64,000 nt of DNA from Trichoplax sp. H2 (lineage: Eukaryota > Placozoa > Uniplacotomia > Trichoplacea): assembly GCA_003344405.1 (NCBI GenBank), contig NOWV01000023.1, positions 248,001 to 312,000 of the forward strand, given 5' to 3'. Shown here in pieces: positions 1 to 13,400 of the stretch; the stretch's first letter is position 1, and every line of letters starts with the position of its first letter. The notes beneath the pieces are model-generated. The model was not told the DNA's origin and searched no databases. It was given only the letters and a program-made list of their open reading frames with translations. The position numbers were made by a program, and so were the translations under genes.

Positions 1-1
1 C

Positions 2-658
2 ACGAGTTCTGATTCTAACGTTGATGTCGTTAAGTTCTCCGATGTTATCAACGCAGATAGCATGCAAATTGTAAGACATAACAAATTAATTTTTTGATTT
101 TCTAATATTAATTTTAGTTCTCACGATAATTTTACATTGATTTGCTTGCAGGACCAGCAACTGAAGAATTTATATCATCACATCCTTCAACGCGCACTAC
201 ATCGTCGTTACTTTATTGTTGATCTAACTGATAGCACGATAAAGTCCAGTGGTATGAACGAGGTATCACATCAATTTTGTAGATTTTGACTTTCACTTTA
301 TAACAATAACGTGTATTGACTCGTTGCTCGTTGTTATGTCTCATAAGAAATAGTTATAAGACCTTAAGCGAAATTTATATATTTTGATACCCTTAACTTT
401 TAATTACCTTTGTTTCGAAGCAATATTGATTAATATAGATATTTAATTTTCCATTAGTTTCCAGGATCTGCCATCATGTTTATAGATTCATTGAAAGAAT
501 TTAGTAAAGACAATATAATCGAGAGAAGGAATGGCATGTCTAACATGGATCTGACAAATTTTAAAGCTTTTTACTTAACGAACAACGAAATATTGTTCTT
601 TCCACGAGCGATAGATTCAGAAGCCTGTCGTAGGATTGCTCTTTGTATGAAGAAATGA
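2..658 (+). CDS. 3' end of an unrecognised gene (three last exons)
   Basis: Three exons join in a consistent phase: 2-70 (continues off the left edge), 152-262 and 458-658, ending in TGA. I prefer the acceptor at 457 over the AG at 464 because the latter gives an early stop. The partial protein (about 127 residues) has a helical stretch (LYHHILQRALHRRYF), then VDLTDSTIKSSGMNEFPG and a C-terminus ending EACRRIALCMKK. There is no signal peptide or membrane segment. I do not recognise the family. AATAAA at 728-733 lies 70 bases past the stop and is a likely polyadenylation signal. The coding call rests on splice-site phase and codon continuity; the function is unknown. Confidence 0.65.
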
Positions 659-727
659 AAAAATTTACTCACAATCCTTATTCGCAGTATTTACAGTATG
701 AATGACATTTTCTTTTCCTTGTTTTAA

Positions 728-733
728 AATAAA
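728..733 (+). promoter_or_regulatory. Probable poly(A) signal AATAAA
   Basis: Canonical AATAAA hexamer about 70 bases after the stop codon of the gene ending at 658. No experimental support. Confidence 0.45.
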
Positions 734-3700
734 TGGATGCTTAATGTTTTACTCTTTGTTGCCCTTCTACTGATTAAAATGCTGCAGACGTATAGCTCAA
801 GATTTGTTTCATTGTACGTTGACAGCCATTTTCATTTCCTGTCTTTTGATTGTACAAATGACAAAGTTACCTTTAGCTGTATAGAACTTGTTTATATTAT
901 TTGTATGGATGTATCTTAAGATTATCCCATACTTGCAAAATTTTAAAATTTTTGATTTCAATGTAGAGTACTGTCTAGAGAGTATTTCTATTTTAATTTT
1001 TTAATTTTTCGATTATTGTAAATACTTTAATATTTTTGTAAAATAGAACAAATTATACAGTACAGTAACTTCATCACAAACTACAATTTGCAATATTCGG
1101 TGTGATAGTGAATTATTAGCTATTTCATCAAATTCTACAAGAAATTAATATGTTAAATCATGATTCAAATATTATTACTGTATTTAACTTAAGGTATTTT
1201 AGTGGTGATGCTACTTAGATCACGATATGAATGAAATTACTTGATTAGTGTACCTACCTTCATTCTTAACCGTTACTAAATCTGAGTACATCATAATTCG
1301 CTAAATATGATAATCTTGAGATTTCTATTGTAAATTAATATAAAATTGTTCATATTGGGTAACTAGATTTTACTATTTTGTTATAATTTCTGACTCTATA
1401 AATGATATAAATATAGAATGTAACGCTAATGGCTCTCTCCTAACTTATTGGCTCTAGCTTGAGTCTAGGATGCTTGTTACTTTGATCTGCGGCTCAATAG
1501 TAGGATCTAACAATAGCGATTTTATTTAACGTAACTTGCTATTTATAGCTGTATTTACTAATTTAATGCACTGATGCTAATTACATTTAATCTATGCTAT
1601 AACATTTCAAATTAAAAGCTCTATGGACTAGTTAGACAATGATTCATGAATAGACTTAAATTTTTTATATGATTATGTATTTGTTGTACTGTATTTATTG
1701 GAAAAGTTCTATTGAATCTTCTGTTGATCCTTTATTATTATTGAATTCTATTTAGATTGATTAATATATAACAAATTTTATTGGAAAAACTCGCTTTCTC
1801 ATTATAACTTGTATTTATTGTAATAACAAAAATGCTTGAACTCAAGTGTTGTATTGCATCTTTTTGGTTTTATTGATTGTGTGACTAATTATTACCTATC
1901 TATTAAAATTCGTTCTGAAGACAATGCCAGGAAAATAAAAATCTGGTAACATTTTAATGATAAAAATAGATTCAATATTTCGACACGATCAGTTTTATAG
2001 ATTAAAATTTTCATCATTAAACCTTCATCAATACTGATTTAAATAAGAATATGCGATGCAGTCCTAATCTCACTCAGTTACCTTAGCATTTTCTTAATGG
2101 CGATGCTTCAATTTATGAAGCAATCAAAAATGTAACTGGAGCATCATTCGATACTAACCAATATTTTACCTTAAGATAATAATTTTAAAGTGGTCTGAAA
2201 TCAATAGCCAGGTATAGCAAATCATTTCACGATTTCTATAATTATGATTTATTTCAAATCTAAAGGTAATGCTTAACAATTATTATCTTATAACCATAGG
2301 GCTTGACCTGATAAACGATTCTTAACCATCTAATTGTAAATATACGAGGAGAGATCTGAACAATCTGTAATTTAACCACTATCGTCATATAACAGCGTAT
2401 AAAGTGTAATATACGTTATTCATAGGTTATATTTGATAACAATTTAAAGGATTAAATCTTTGCATTAATCTATCAGCATGAATAAATCAGTCTATAATTG
2501 CATCTACTTATACCTAATACTTAGTCGATAATTTGTTGCAACTTCTACGCATCGAATCAAATTAAAGTATAAGCAGAAATTACTTCATGCTGTAGTATCA
2601 TAAATGAATGAACGGCTGGCTACAGATTATAGATTATAAGCTTTAAAAAAGAAAATGGAAATAAATAATCTTTGATTATACAATATATTTTGAATAATAA
2701 TTAAAAATGAGCAGAATGGATATATCAATCCTGGAATAAAATCAAGTTTAAAACCGACTAATAAGACTGGTGAACTATCGGAATTGTCCATAGCTCAAAC
2801 TGGATGTCCGATTACGTATTTTATTACGGTAGTCCTAACAACATTTTATAGGAAATTATTTTGCAATTATCTGTATTTATAAGATCTAGATCAGTCTAAT
2901 AGTATAATAGAAAAGAATTTAAATACATTATCTCGTTTTAATTTTCGTGTTTATTAAGCATACGAAATTGACTACATATTACTACTCTAATCTAGAATTT
3001 CATTGCTGTATCAATAAGAAATTTGAACTGAAATATAAGAAACTTTTCCATCATACTACAGTATATTACATCGATCGAAAATTCTATTTTGGTTAACGTA
3101 CATGTATTATGTCTTAGAATATATAAAATCCTTGTATCTGTAGGTGCTATTGATAACTTTTTACCTCAGTTTTTATTACCAATATCAACCGTAAGGGTAA
3201 AATGCTGATCAAGATCTTATATAATACAAAATTACTGAAATCCTAAACACCATTCTGGGATTTGTCAGCTTGCTTTGATTGTACAGTATCTAATTTCTGA
3301 TTTGTCATGATAAAAGTAACCGCTTACCCAAACTATGGAATTGTTATAAGGATCTTTAAACTAGTATCTACGCTAGCGCATATACAGTATAGTAAAGCAA
3401 TAGTTTAATAAGTAAATCATTACTAAATTTTATGAATAAAATACACGTATTAAAATTATTTACGGTATACTAACTGCATATTATAGACAAATAGCAAATT
3501 TCACTCTAATGAAAACTGATATTGTTGTTACCTTATACTTTTCTTCCAAAATATGGATTCAGAAAATGTTTCGTGTTACTCTTAAGATACTGCATACTAG
3601 TAGTACGCATGCCGTTATGAATTATTAACAAGACAGATTTATCATGATTTTAATCATACCAAGCCCGTTAGTAATAGAAATATCGTTTATTTAAGAAGAT

Positions 3701-4048
3701 ATCTGTCGTTTTAAATTTGTATGTACACGTTTATGTAATATTATAGAAAAGTCAGTATCTTCAAATACTTTACAATTAAATTGAGTATTGATAATTATTT
3801 TTGGAAATGCTTCCAATGACTAGGCATAATGCAGGTCATTATAGAATCATTACATAGATCATGGTTACTTTAATCTCACTAATAACCTTCAATTAAATTA
3901 TTAATTTATATGAAACACCTAGGTCAAAAGATTATTAACCTAGATACAAGTGATTAGTACAAGCTCTTAGATGTATCATTACTAACAATAGTACAACTTT
4001 TTTAACTGTAAGCCATTATCCAAGCGTCAAGTGATAACGCATAGATAT
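734..4048. other. Gene-free AT-rich sequence
   Basis: About 3.3 kb without an open frame or exon chain that I can support on either strand. It lies between the 3' end of the first gene and the 3' end of the RING1/RNF2 gene, so the two flanking genes are convergent. No repeats stand out. Confidence 0.6.
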
Positions 4049-6775
4049 TCAAGATTTTCGTTCCGAAGAGTAATATAGCTCCAGAGGTTTGTTGACTTTC
4101 CAATACTAAAGTTAGGAGTGGTATACAGAACAGAAATTAGGAACTGCTTGGCATAATAAGGAAATGGTAAAATTTACGAGATATTAAATTACCGTTTCGT
4201 TGATATTATCCAACGTCATGGAAAGTTGTAATAGCTGGCGTTGAAATCAAAAAGACATTGATTTGTAAACTATAATTGATAGCTTATTTAAAACAGTAAT
4301 TTAAGCCATACCTTATATCCTTCTGTCGTAGCAATATAAATCTTGTATAGGGTGTCGGAGCTTTGTTTATGATTGGCTGACTTTGTTGGATTGTCTAATA
4401 CAAAAATAGTGTCCATTTATTCTATAAATGTACCTTTTCTGAACGTATAAAAGAACAACTAAAAGCAGCTATATAAAAGCTAACCAGTTTGAGGCGATTC
4501 AAGAGACATTCTAATGGCAAGATATTTAGCTAAATGCTCCACTAAAAACAATAAATGCCAGGTTTGAAATATGGTATGGTATTATGATATGATTAAAACA
4601 ATTCGATATTCAACATTATTACTACAATTACTTTTCATCTCATGTAGTAGAATACTGCATAAACATAAATGTGTAGAAACTTACCCGTAGCATTAGCTGT
4701 GGTTTTGATATATCGCACAGCAACACGTAGTGGGTTATCCGAATAGTTTGTCTTGTCTAATTCTTGCGGATGAGGTTTGAACATTAATTCAATTTCCTGT
4801 GCATAAAGAATTCTTGAATACAATGTAATTCTTGCAGTTAGATCTAACAATATAGTAGATAATTTTAAAATCTTACGCTGGATGATTCAGTATATTCAAC
4901 CGTATCAGAATCTGTATCTACTGCCTTCGGAGATGCGTCATGATTCACAGAATCTGTTAATTATAATACGACAAAGAGAAGTGTAAATATTAAATACCAT
5001 TGCAGATTTATAAGCATTATTTTGAGATATTTTACTACTAAAGTAAAGTTATACCTGCATCGTTATTATTCTTGTTATTAGCATAATTACTACCCTCTTG
5101 ATTCGCTCTAGTATCCTGTGTTTTTATTCGCTTAGGTACCGGAGCTAATGAAAGTGAAAAAAGACAAGTTGCACACACCATGTGATTATTTTTAAGCTCA
5201 AGCAGTAATTTGAGTGGTAAAATTTCGTTTACCTGATTCGTCGGCTGATGATATATTCTGTTGATCATTACGGTTAATAAAAGACGAGACTTTTAGCTGT
5301 CTAAATATACGTATTCGGGCGTAGCAAAATATCAATCCTGACAATTATAACATACCGATGACCGTTGAGAATGAGACCGATTCGTAGCCTGCATTCGCAC
5401 TCCTTCCTCAAAACTAGATTGTAAAGCATGTTGACTATGGTGTTTGTTTAACCTTGCTAGCACCTTTTCCTAAAATTATTATCCAATCTTAAGTATTTCA
5501 ACTTTAAATTCTGAGAAAATTACTACGAGATAGTAAATAAAAATTTATACTTGTTGGGCTTCATATTCCTCTCGATTGGGATAAATCTGTTGTATTAACG
5601 AATAGAATAATTAGTAAGGGTAGGCATTAACTTACACCTAAATGTAAGATAACATAACCTTTGAGATTAATGCATCAAAGTTTGGATCTGGGCGAAGTGA
5701 TCTTCTGGATACTAATTTTTTGCGACACGTCGGACATTCCTTATTTCTGTGGTAGATGAAATTTATTCATTCAGTAATGAAATAACTGATAAACATGAGG
5801 AAGCAAATTACTAGTTGAATTGTATGAACTAATTACGATAGCATTTATTTGTTAAGAGGTAGTTTAGCTATCAGAATTTTTAGTCTTCAGACGCACAATA
5901 TGCTTGTAGAATAAATAGGAAAGCCTCTCAGTTAAAGATTTTACAGAAATTAAATATAAATTACTATACTTTCAATTAAGAGAAGTGACTTATTTTGTTA
6001 CCCGCTGCGTAGAGCTGTCGTAATGCATTCGGCACAAAACCTATGTAGGCACTAATGATGATGAGAACAAGAGAATAGAATGTTAAAATTCAAATTTGAT
6101 TGTTTCTACACGTAACAGCTACCGCAAGACATTATTGTCCTGTCAATTGGATCGTTAAGTAGGATAAAGCTCGAGCTAATAATTGTGGCATTTTTTTCAC
6201 TGTAGTAAGTATTATAGTTTCTAAGTCGAAATTGGTAGATAATTATGATTTCATTGAAGGCTGGTGATTAAATTATGATCACGAGAAGCGTGATAAGAAA
6301 AATATGCGCATATGTTAAGCTGGTCTCGAACTAAAAGACAGTAAGATTGTATGTTGAGAATCAGAATTCAAATTCGAAATAATTTTGCCATTAAGTTATT
6401 AATAAAAATGTACAGTATGAAAACAACTTGGTACCTCTTTCGTAGTCATAGTGCTTTTTAAGATATCCAAACAGATAGGGCACATTAATTCGCTATGCAA
6501 GCTACGTAATGAAATGGTTACTTCGCTATCGTCGTCTATGGCCGCCTGAGGTTGGCGATGTAATTCGTAAACGCTAAGTTCTGTCAAAAAATTGATTCTT
6601 TATTATTAAGATTTTCTTGACAATAAATCACAACTTGTAATGACGAAGTGAATAACAAATTTATATTACTGATATAATCATACAATTACAGAAATACAAC
6701 AAGGTCATTTAACAGTAAAAGGACTTATCAATTTGCCTTACCCCATGTTTTAGGTTGAGAAACGTTGTTATTGAT
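4049..6775 (-). CDS. RNF2: RING1/RNF2 Polycomb E3 ubiquitin ligase (first exon missing)
   Basis: PRC1 catalytic subunit; in known animals it monoubiquitinates histone H2A in the nucleus. Exons, 5' to 3': 6775-6742, 6580-6435, 6051-6002, 5746-5659, 5586-5551, 5469-5356, 5257-5233, 5144-5055, 4953-4877, 4796-4685, 4541-4485, 4394-4312, 4234-4193, 4105-4049. They sum to 336 codons plus stop with phases closing throughout. The sequence shows the [12 protein letters not shown] entry to the [24 protein letters not shown] and [13 protein letters not shown], a low-complexity Asn/Asp linker, and a C-terminal RAWUL domain beginning [10 protein letters not shown] with [19 protein letters not shown] and ending [12 protein letters not shown]. 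All RING zinc ligands are present. The ATG exon should lie upstream of 6775; I could not place it. Length and domain order match human RNF2/RING1. Confidence 0.95.
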
Positions 6776-8458
6776 CTATAAAGATTTATTCAACAGAGAT
6801 AAAAAATAAAAATTAGTTTAGTGGCAATTTTGTTCAAGTTCAACTTACAGTTCAGTACATAGCTCGTGTCATAGAAGTAGCAGAAAAAGACAGTTCCAAC
6901 TATTACGATTTTGCGGGTATATTTTTGAAAAGATTAAAAGTCATTATACACATTCATAGGTAAGCTAGATTTATAAGGGCTCTGTTATGCAGAGATATGG
7001 TTGATTGCTCTTTTCTATATCGACATGCAGCAATGTGATGCACTATTGAAACAAATTGGTATAATACTCGAGTTTGCAACAGAAAATTTGCAGATATGAA
7101 TCCTTCTGTCGTAGTGTAGGCTACAATGAATTGCACAAAAGTTGATCCTTATTAGTGAGATTATGGTCTAGAATCTACATAGATATTTATTAGTATATTC
7201 TCCATCAATATCTAACGGATAGGTAAGGTTTATGGACATTTTATAATGGCACATTTGAAATGTCGGAAGCCATTTTTAAGATTACAACAACATACTGTAT
7301 AGCCTAACCTAAGATGTGAATATATCTTACCATAAGCAATTTACTGTGAAATGTATGTTCAAGTTGTATAGGATAAAACTACTATCCACATCTATCCACT
7401 AGTGATTCATTGGAATCGTTAGTTGCTATAAGTGAGTCTTTTCGCCCTTTCGCTTTAGACAAGTGTAACTGGTGGGGAAACGTATACATTCTCTGATTCT
7501 CATCCCTATTTCTAGTATTTTATTTCCCTTTCACCAGGTTGTTATATCCATGGAAGACTTGACAGAAGCATTTAATGAATAAATAATAATATTATACCCT
7601 AATTTTGATCCAATTTAACACTGTTGTACAAGAAATTTTGAAGTAGTGTAGGATTCTATGGGCTAAAGACGATGATGTACAATCGTCTTACCGTTGTTCT
7701 ATCAGGCTAGAGGTAACTATAAATCAGTTCAATTTAGTGTTGAATCAAGAATGAAGTAAGTAGTAGTGTGGTATTGCTCGTCAGTACTAAACGATTTGTA
7801 CGAGTATATAGACGCGTAGTAGTACTTTCCAATTTAAAGGAAAATATGGTATTTGGATTGCTTGATAACTCGTAAATCAGTACTTAATGGCATCAATCAA
7901 TCATTTCGAGCTATAAATTGTATAATGGATCATTCTAATAATCCAATGCCAACCATGACAGAGTATACGATTACAGTATAACGAACAGGTCTCGTATACA
8001 TCGACTCCAATCGAGCAATAGTACAATATTACTGTGCATTCGTAGCAGGTTAGGCTATTTTGAAAGGCTTACACAGCATTTACTTCAACCGATCTAAGAA
8101 TAAGTCATTGATTCATCAACACTGCTATGCTATTGTAGAGAAGGGAGGAAAAAAAAAGATTTTATGAGTTACTAACGGATTTTTGTAGAGGCTTGAGTCA
8201 ATGCTACGACCGATTGTGTAAAAGAAGTGGCTAGGACTATTCAGGCAAGTTATCTTGCCGTACTATATCAGAACTTGTGCCTCTTTTCACTTCTCCATCT
8301 TTTACTCGGACTGTAAATCTATCTCCAATTGATATAGACAGAATAGTATTATCAAGACGATTAGACAGCATGAAATGACTAAAAAGGAAAATTTCTATGC
8401 TATAAGGCCAAATCATCGTAGCACAGTTTGGATACTGCAATGACGATATGATGCAGTG
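6776..8458. other. Upstream region of RING1/RNF2, no gene seen
   Basis: AT-rich. It presumably holds the missing first exon and promoter of the minus-strand RING1/RNF2 gene. No ATG-containing exon with a phase compatible with 6775 could be chosen with confidence. Confidence 0.5.
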
Positions 8459-9090
8459 GAGTGAAAGAAAGAGTGATTTTTCAATGGACATCAACTCGGT
8501 TGGGCAGACAGTGAATGATTGAATAACCTCCCTGCAAAACATCCAACGATGACTTAATGTCTCTTCGTATTGAACTAGAAGAGATAGAACTGCAATCCTA
8601 TGGATGTACAAGTTACTCAAGCGAGTTAGTAGTGAATAAATTTGGATAGTATCCAGTCCAAGTCATCAGTGAAGTGAAAGAGTGATTTTTCAATGGTCAT
8701 CAACTCGGTTGGGCAGACAGTGAATGATTGAATAACCCCCCTGCAAAACATCCAACGATGACTTGATATCTCTTCGTATTGACCTAGAAGAGATAGAACT
8801 GCAATCCTATGGATGTACAAGTTACTCAAGCGAGTTAGCAGTGAATAAATTTGGATAGCATCCAGTCCAAGGCCAATCCAAGTCATTAGTGAAGTGAAAG
8901 AGTGATTTTTCATTGGTCATCAACTCGGTTGGGCAGACAGTGAATGATTGAATAACCCCCCTGCAAAACATCCAACAATGACTTAATATCTCTTCGTATT
9001 GAACTAGAAGAGATAGAACTGCAATCTTATGGATGTACAAGTTACTCAAGTGAGTTAGCAGTGAATAAATTTGGATAGCATCCAGTCCAA
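8459..9090. repeat. Tandem array, three copies of a ~210-220 bp unit
   Basis: The motif GAGTGATTTTTCA recurs at 8471, 8680 and 8900 (spacing 209 and 220). Each unit also carries CAACTCGGTTGGGCAGACAG, a CTGCAAAACATCCAACRATG block and GATGTACAAGTTACTCAAG. The second unit has a short internal duplication of the CCAGTCCAAG / CCAATCCAAGTCAT segment, which explains the longer period. Divergence is only a few percent. Minus-strand open frames across the array repeat the same peptide and look like by-products, not genes. A local tandem duplication or satellite-like element. Confidence 0.9.
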
Positions 9091-10465
9091 GTAGTTATTA
9101 AGACATGTCGTTTTAGTGCAAGAAATGATGTTGTCGGTCGACATAACAATGGCTGGACTACGCTTTACCAAGCCGATAGGAATCAATGAAATTGCTATTT
9201 CTCATGCAAGTAGCCATGTAGAAATATGCTTCCCAGTGAATTTTCACGCAATATGAAATGAAAAAAATATATTCTAAGAAAGAAAGTTAGCAGCACTCAC
9301 GTTGGTAAACATGGTAGGCATTATGTTGGACAAATCCAAGCAATTTTTCTCCCTTTTTGCTGGTCAAGAAATGCTCGACAACAGAGAAAGACTGGCCGTC
9401 AAATGGATGGTCGAATGTGATGGTATTATACTCTTTTCCTCTTCATGACTGACTGGTGTGTATGATACCATTGTTCATGTAGAATGTTACAGTAGGCACC
9501 TGAATCCAGGTCTGGTACTCTGGTAGACCTACTAGTGTTTTACTGTGGATCCGTGAGTGTACAGCACAGTGACAGTAGGTTATTGTCGATGTTTTCTTAA
9601 CTCTAAGTCTGATCATATAAAGTTTGGGTGATGAGTGGGTACTAGCTCGTCCACAACATATTCTGACACAGTATTAAGACTACTTTGTACTGTAGCAGTG
9701 CTGTCTGTCTAATGTCTGTCTGATGTAAGATGATGACTGAGCCTGACCTACTGTACAGTATACTGCGTATGCGTATTGTACAGTACTGTCCTCGTCGATT
9801 GTGCATTCTCTGATGGTACTGTACTGTACTACAGTACAATGTACAGTACCACAGACTACAGTACGACACTGTACACTGTGTACTGTAAGTAAAACGCTTT
9901 TTGGACTCCCAATCCAACCAGAGATTCGATCGCCATTCAAGCCAAAATCTTCCTAACAACCTCTTGGCTGCCATTTCGTGGACCACTACTTGGGCAACTC
10001 CTGTAGAAGATTAGTGCTGATCCTCTCCTAAATAAAATTACCTCTATATTGACAATTTGCACACTTGAAATCTTATACAAACATATATTATGGGTAAGAG
10101 AAATGGCATCCAATTGAGAAGTGACATTCTTCAACCTTTCATCAATCCAACTGTAGAAAAAGATGTTGTTTTGTTATCGCTTCATGTTTAGCAAATGCTT
10201 CTTCATCTGCCCAACTTGTAGTATTCATTCGGCCACACGATCCATCATTGACTTTTGATCAAAGTAGTGATTGAAAAGTCACTTATAGACTCACCAATAG
10301 ACTGTATATTCTACCCATCTGTGTATAAACATATCCCCAGTAATATCCATCGTCAAGCTGTAGTTGACAACAACCAAACCAATCCATATTCCTTCATATT
10401 CGGTTGTACTAGAATAGACTAACCCACTGTATGTTTCAATTGGCGTAACCAATCGCTATCTATCG
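9091..10465. other. Intergenic sequence with a CAGTA-repeat island
   Basis: No exon chain seen. 9640-9895 is rich in TACTGTAC/GTACAGTA words (annotated separately). The rest up to the WW-domain gene is unremarkable; the promoter and any 5' untranslated exon of that gene should lie here. Confidence 0.5.
9640..9895. repeat. CAGTA/TACTG pentamer island
   Basis: Dense interspersed TACTGTAC, CAGTACAG and GTACACTGTAC words, mixing a pentamer with its own reverse complement. Open frames crossing it (9642-9986, 9680-9940) are Ser/Cys/Tyr/Thr/Val-biased artefacts of the repeat. Confidence 0.8.
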
Positions 10466-13400
10466 ATGACGCTTGAATTGTTTGCTTTCTTCTCCATTAT
10501 AGCCACCAATTTACCTTTACCCCCTGGTTGGGAGGCTAAATTCGATCGAAACACCGGAAAATAGTAAGTATTTCCATGAAAGATCATGCGCCATTGAATA
10601 CGTCCAGTAATGCTCTTACTTTCCTGTGACTCGTCTATCCAAGGATACGAGTCGTGTTACGTCACTTGTAACCCATCAATGAACTGGAGACCAATCCAAC
10701 TTTCAATTTCTTGACAGCTTTTTCATAGATCATTCAACCAAGACAACTTCATGGCAGGATCCAAGAATTGCTTATTACGGCCCTCAAGCCTACCAACAGG
10801 CAGCAATGCAATACCAAATGCAAATGCAACAACAACAGCGACAAAGACCTCAAGTGCCATCATCTCATCCGCAGTCTCAAACTGCTCAACAGTCCTCTCA
10901 ATTTCCTAGAGCAGCAGCAACACAAGCACAACCACCAAGGCCACCAGCAACTACTCCACAGCCGCCGGCAACTACTTCACAGCCACGGGCAACTACTCCA
11001 CAGCCACGGGCAACTACTCCACAGCCACGGGCAACTATTCCACAGCCACCGACAGCTGCACCACCAAAGCCCACACAACCAGCGCCGTCGACCAGTCAAA
11101 CTACCTCTAGCAACACGATTGAAATGACTACATTATCATCATCGCAATCGCGGTCGACATCGGTACGGTGTAGAAATATAGCATTAAATTATAACATAGA
11201 CTAATTGAGCATCGCTACAACAGTGTTGCTTGGATAGTATACGCGTATATCCAAGTATATTTACAGTATGTTTCTCATTTACTGAATAGCACAGACACAA
11301 TTTATATTGCAATAGTATCATTTCAAATTGACAAAGTCTGTACTGTATATACGTAGGAGGATATAGTAGCTACTTGACTGTTAGCTATATAGTTGGTCGG
11401 GTACTGACATTCATTCGTACTCTTCACTTTAGGATTACAACCAGTATAGCAACGCTATCTTACTTCGATAATTTATATACGAATTTATTGTCCTAATGTA
11501 TTTACCTTTGTTATTCGCTAAAATTAATTATCAGGACAGGGGCGGGATTCTACTGGGTGATCTATACTAAAATAATACTGCAATAATTTCAAATCGTCAA
11601 GAGTCCCTATATTGTACAGTATACTGTACGGGGCAAAGACTTAGTAGATTCCTAATTGATAGTTTATCACAGACTACTTCGATACTCTATATGCGTATTA
11701 AAATGTACTTTAATTTACCGTTGACTGTGTCATCATTGCACAAGGGACATTTTGCCAGTACAGAAATGATACTCGTATAATTTCAAATTGTCAAAGAGTC
11801 CACATTCATAGGAAAGATTAAACAGTTACCCTTAATTGATAATGATCATCTCTTGGCACCACATTTACTATGAACTTTAACATCACGACCAATTTAGCTA
11901 AATAGCACCGATATGATTATCAAAAGTCCATATTCATAGGAAAGATGAAACAGTTACCCTTAATTGATAATGATCATCTATTGGCATCACATTTACTATG
12001 AACTTTAACATCACGACCAATTTAGCTAAATAGCACCGATATGATGGTCAAGAGTCCATATACGCAGGAAAGATAATATATGTAATTACCCTTATCATAC
12101 TACTAACTTAAAAGTCGCTATGATAGCGTCATAATACTGTATGTAGACCGTAAAGATAATTCTGGCCGATGGCTGTTAATACTCAGCTTCAAATAGTTTC
12201 ATCTCGTAGCTAGTTATAGCTGTGACATGTATAGCTATGACTCTATAAACTTGCAGCTTTAGAATTTCGATCAAAGCATGTAATAGCTTCTTTGCCTTTT
12301 ACTTATTATTAACTAATCTTTAATGTGAAATGGAATCAGTTTTGATCTGTAGATAACAGTATTAACATGATACTTTCTCTGAAATTTTTACTTGCTCGTA
12401 AGCCTTAGTTATGAATGTTGAATGTACGGCTGTATCAATTCTAGTCAAGTGTGCTATTTGTATAACCATGGTAGACATCTCACTTTAGAAGCTAGTTACT
12501 TGTTATCACTCTGTTATAGTAAACATTCTTGTATGCCTTGTCAACTGCTTACGCAACAGTTTATTAAAAGTTATAATTAAGAATATATTAATTACATATT
12601 ATTTATTCATAGGTTACTCCTCAACATGAGAGTACGCTTCATGGGTCAAGGGAGACTGTTGCTACGTTGTCAGATGATGATAAAGCACGAAGTTAGGGTT
12701 ATTCTGATATGTATAATAATACTTTAGTATTTGAAAAGGAAACATAATCTCGATATCAATTTTCTTAGTTACAAGATTGATGAAAAGTGAATTTAAGGAC
12801 GTTGACGAAAATGTCGTTGTCACCGTTCTAAACAGCGTACGTCAGATTTATTCTTCTATACGCTTTAGATAGCATTTCTTTGCCGTAAAATTAAATTTAG
12901 ATCTATTTTTTATACTACTCTTGAACACAACTGCGTTGGTAAATTAATGGTGGGATAACAGGCCAACTTTAATGAACAGGATACTAGATTTGTTTTAAAA
13001 GAGCAACAAGGTTAGTCTATATTTTATATTTTCCTAAAATTGAAACCATGAAATTAATATCTACAAAAGTATGCGTATAGTGTAATGACAATGCAAAATC
13101 AATCGATATCCATGAAACTGACGCTATTGCTGTTTTTCAAATTAATCAGACGAGGCGCGTAAAGAAAGAAAGAGGTGATATATCATTCCAGAGACGATAC
13201 AATTTCATTTATCATGTTAAATGCAGTCGTATTATCGTGATATATACCATAAATATGACGAAATTTTACAGAAAAGAGGAGGAACAACGTTTACGAAAAG
13301 AAAGAGAACAGCGTGCTAAGAGAGAAGCAGAAGAGAAATTGCGCAAGGAAAAAGAAGAACGTGCTCGTAAACAAAAGGAAGATGCACGACGAACAGAACG

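Noticed and set aside
8237-9049. Three overlapping minus-strand frames of 75-127 codons sharing one peptide
   Set aside because: Each is the same reading of a ~210-bp non-coding tandem unit.
9642-9986. Minus-strand frames of 114 and 86 codons
   Set aside because: They are read through CAGTA/TACTG repeats; composition is repeat-driven with no motif.
10768-11127. 119-codon plus frame rich in His/Gln/Leu
   Set aside because: Out-of-frame shadow of the WW gene's Gln/Pro/Thr-rich exon.
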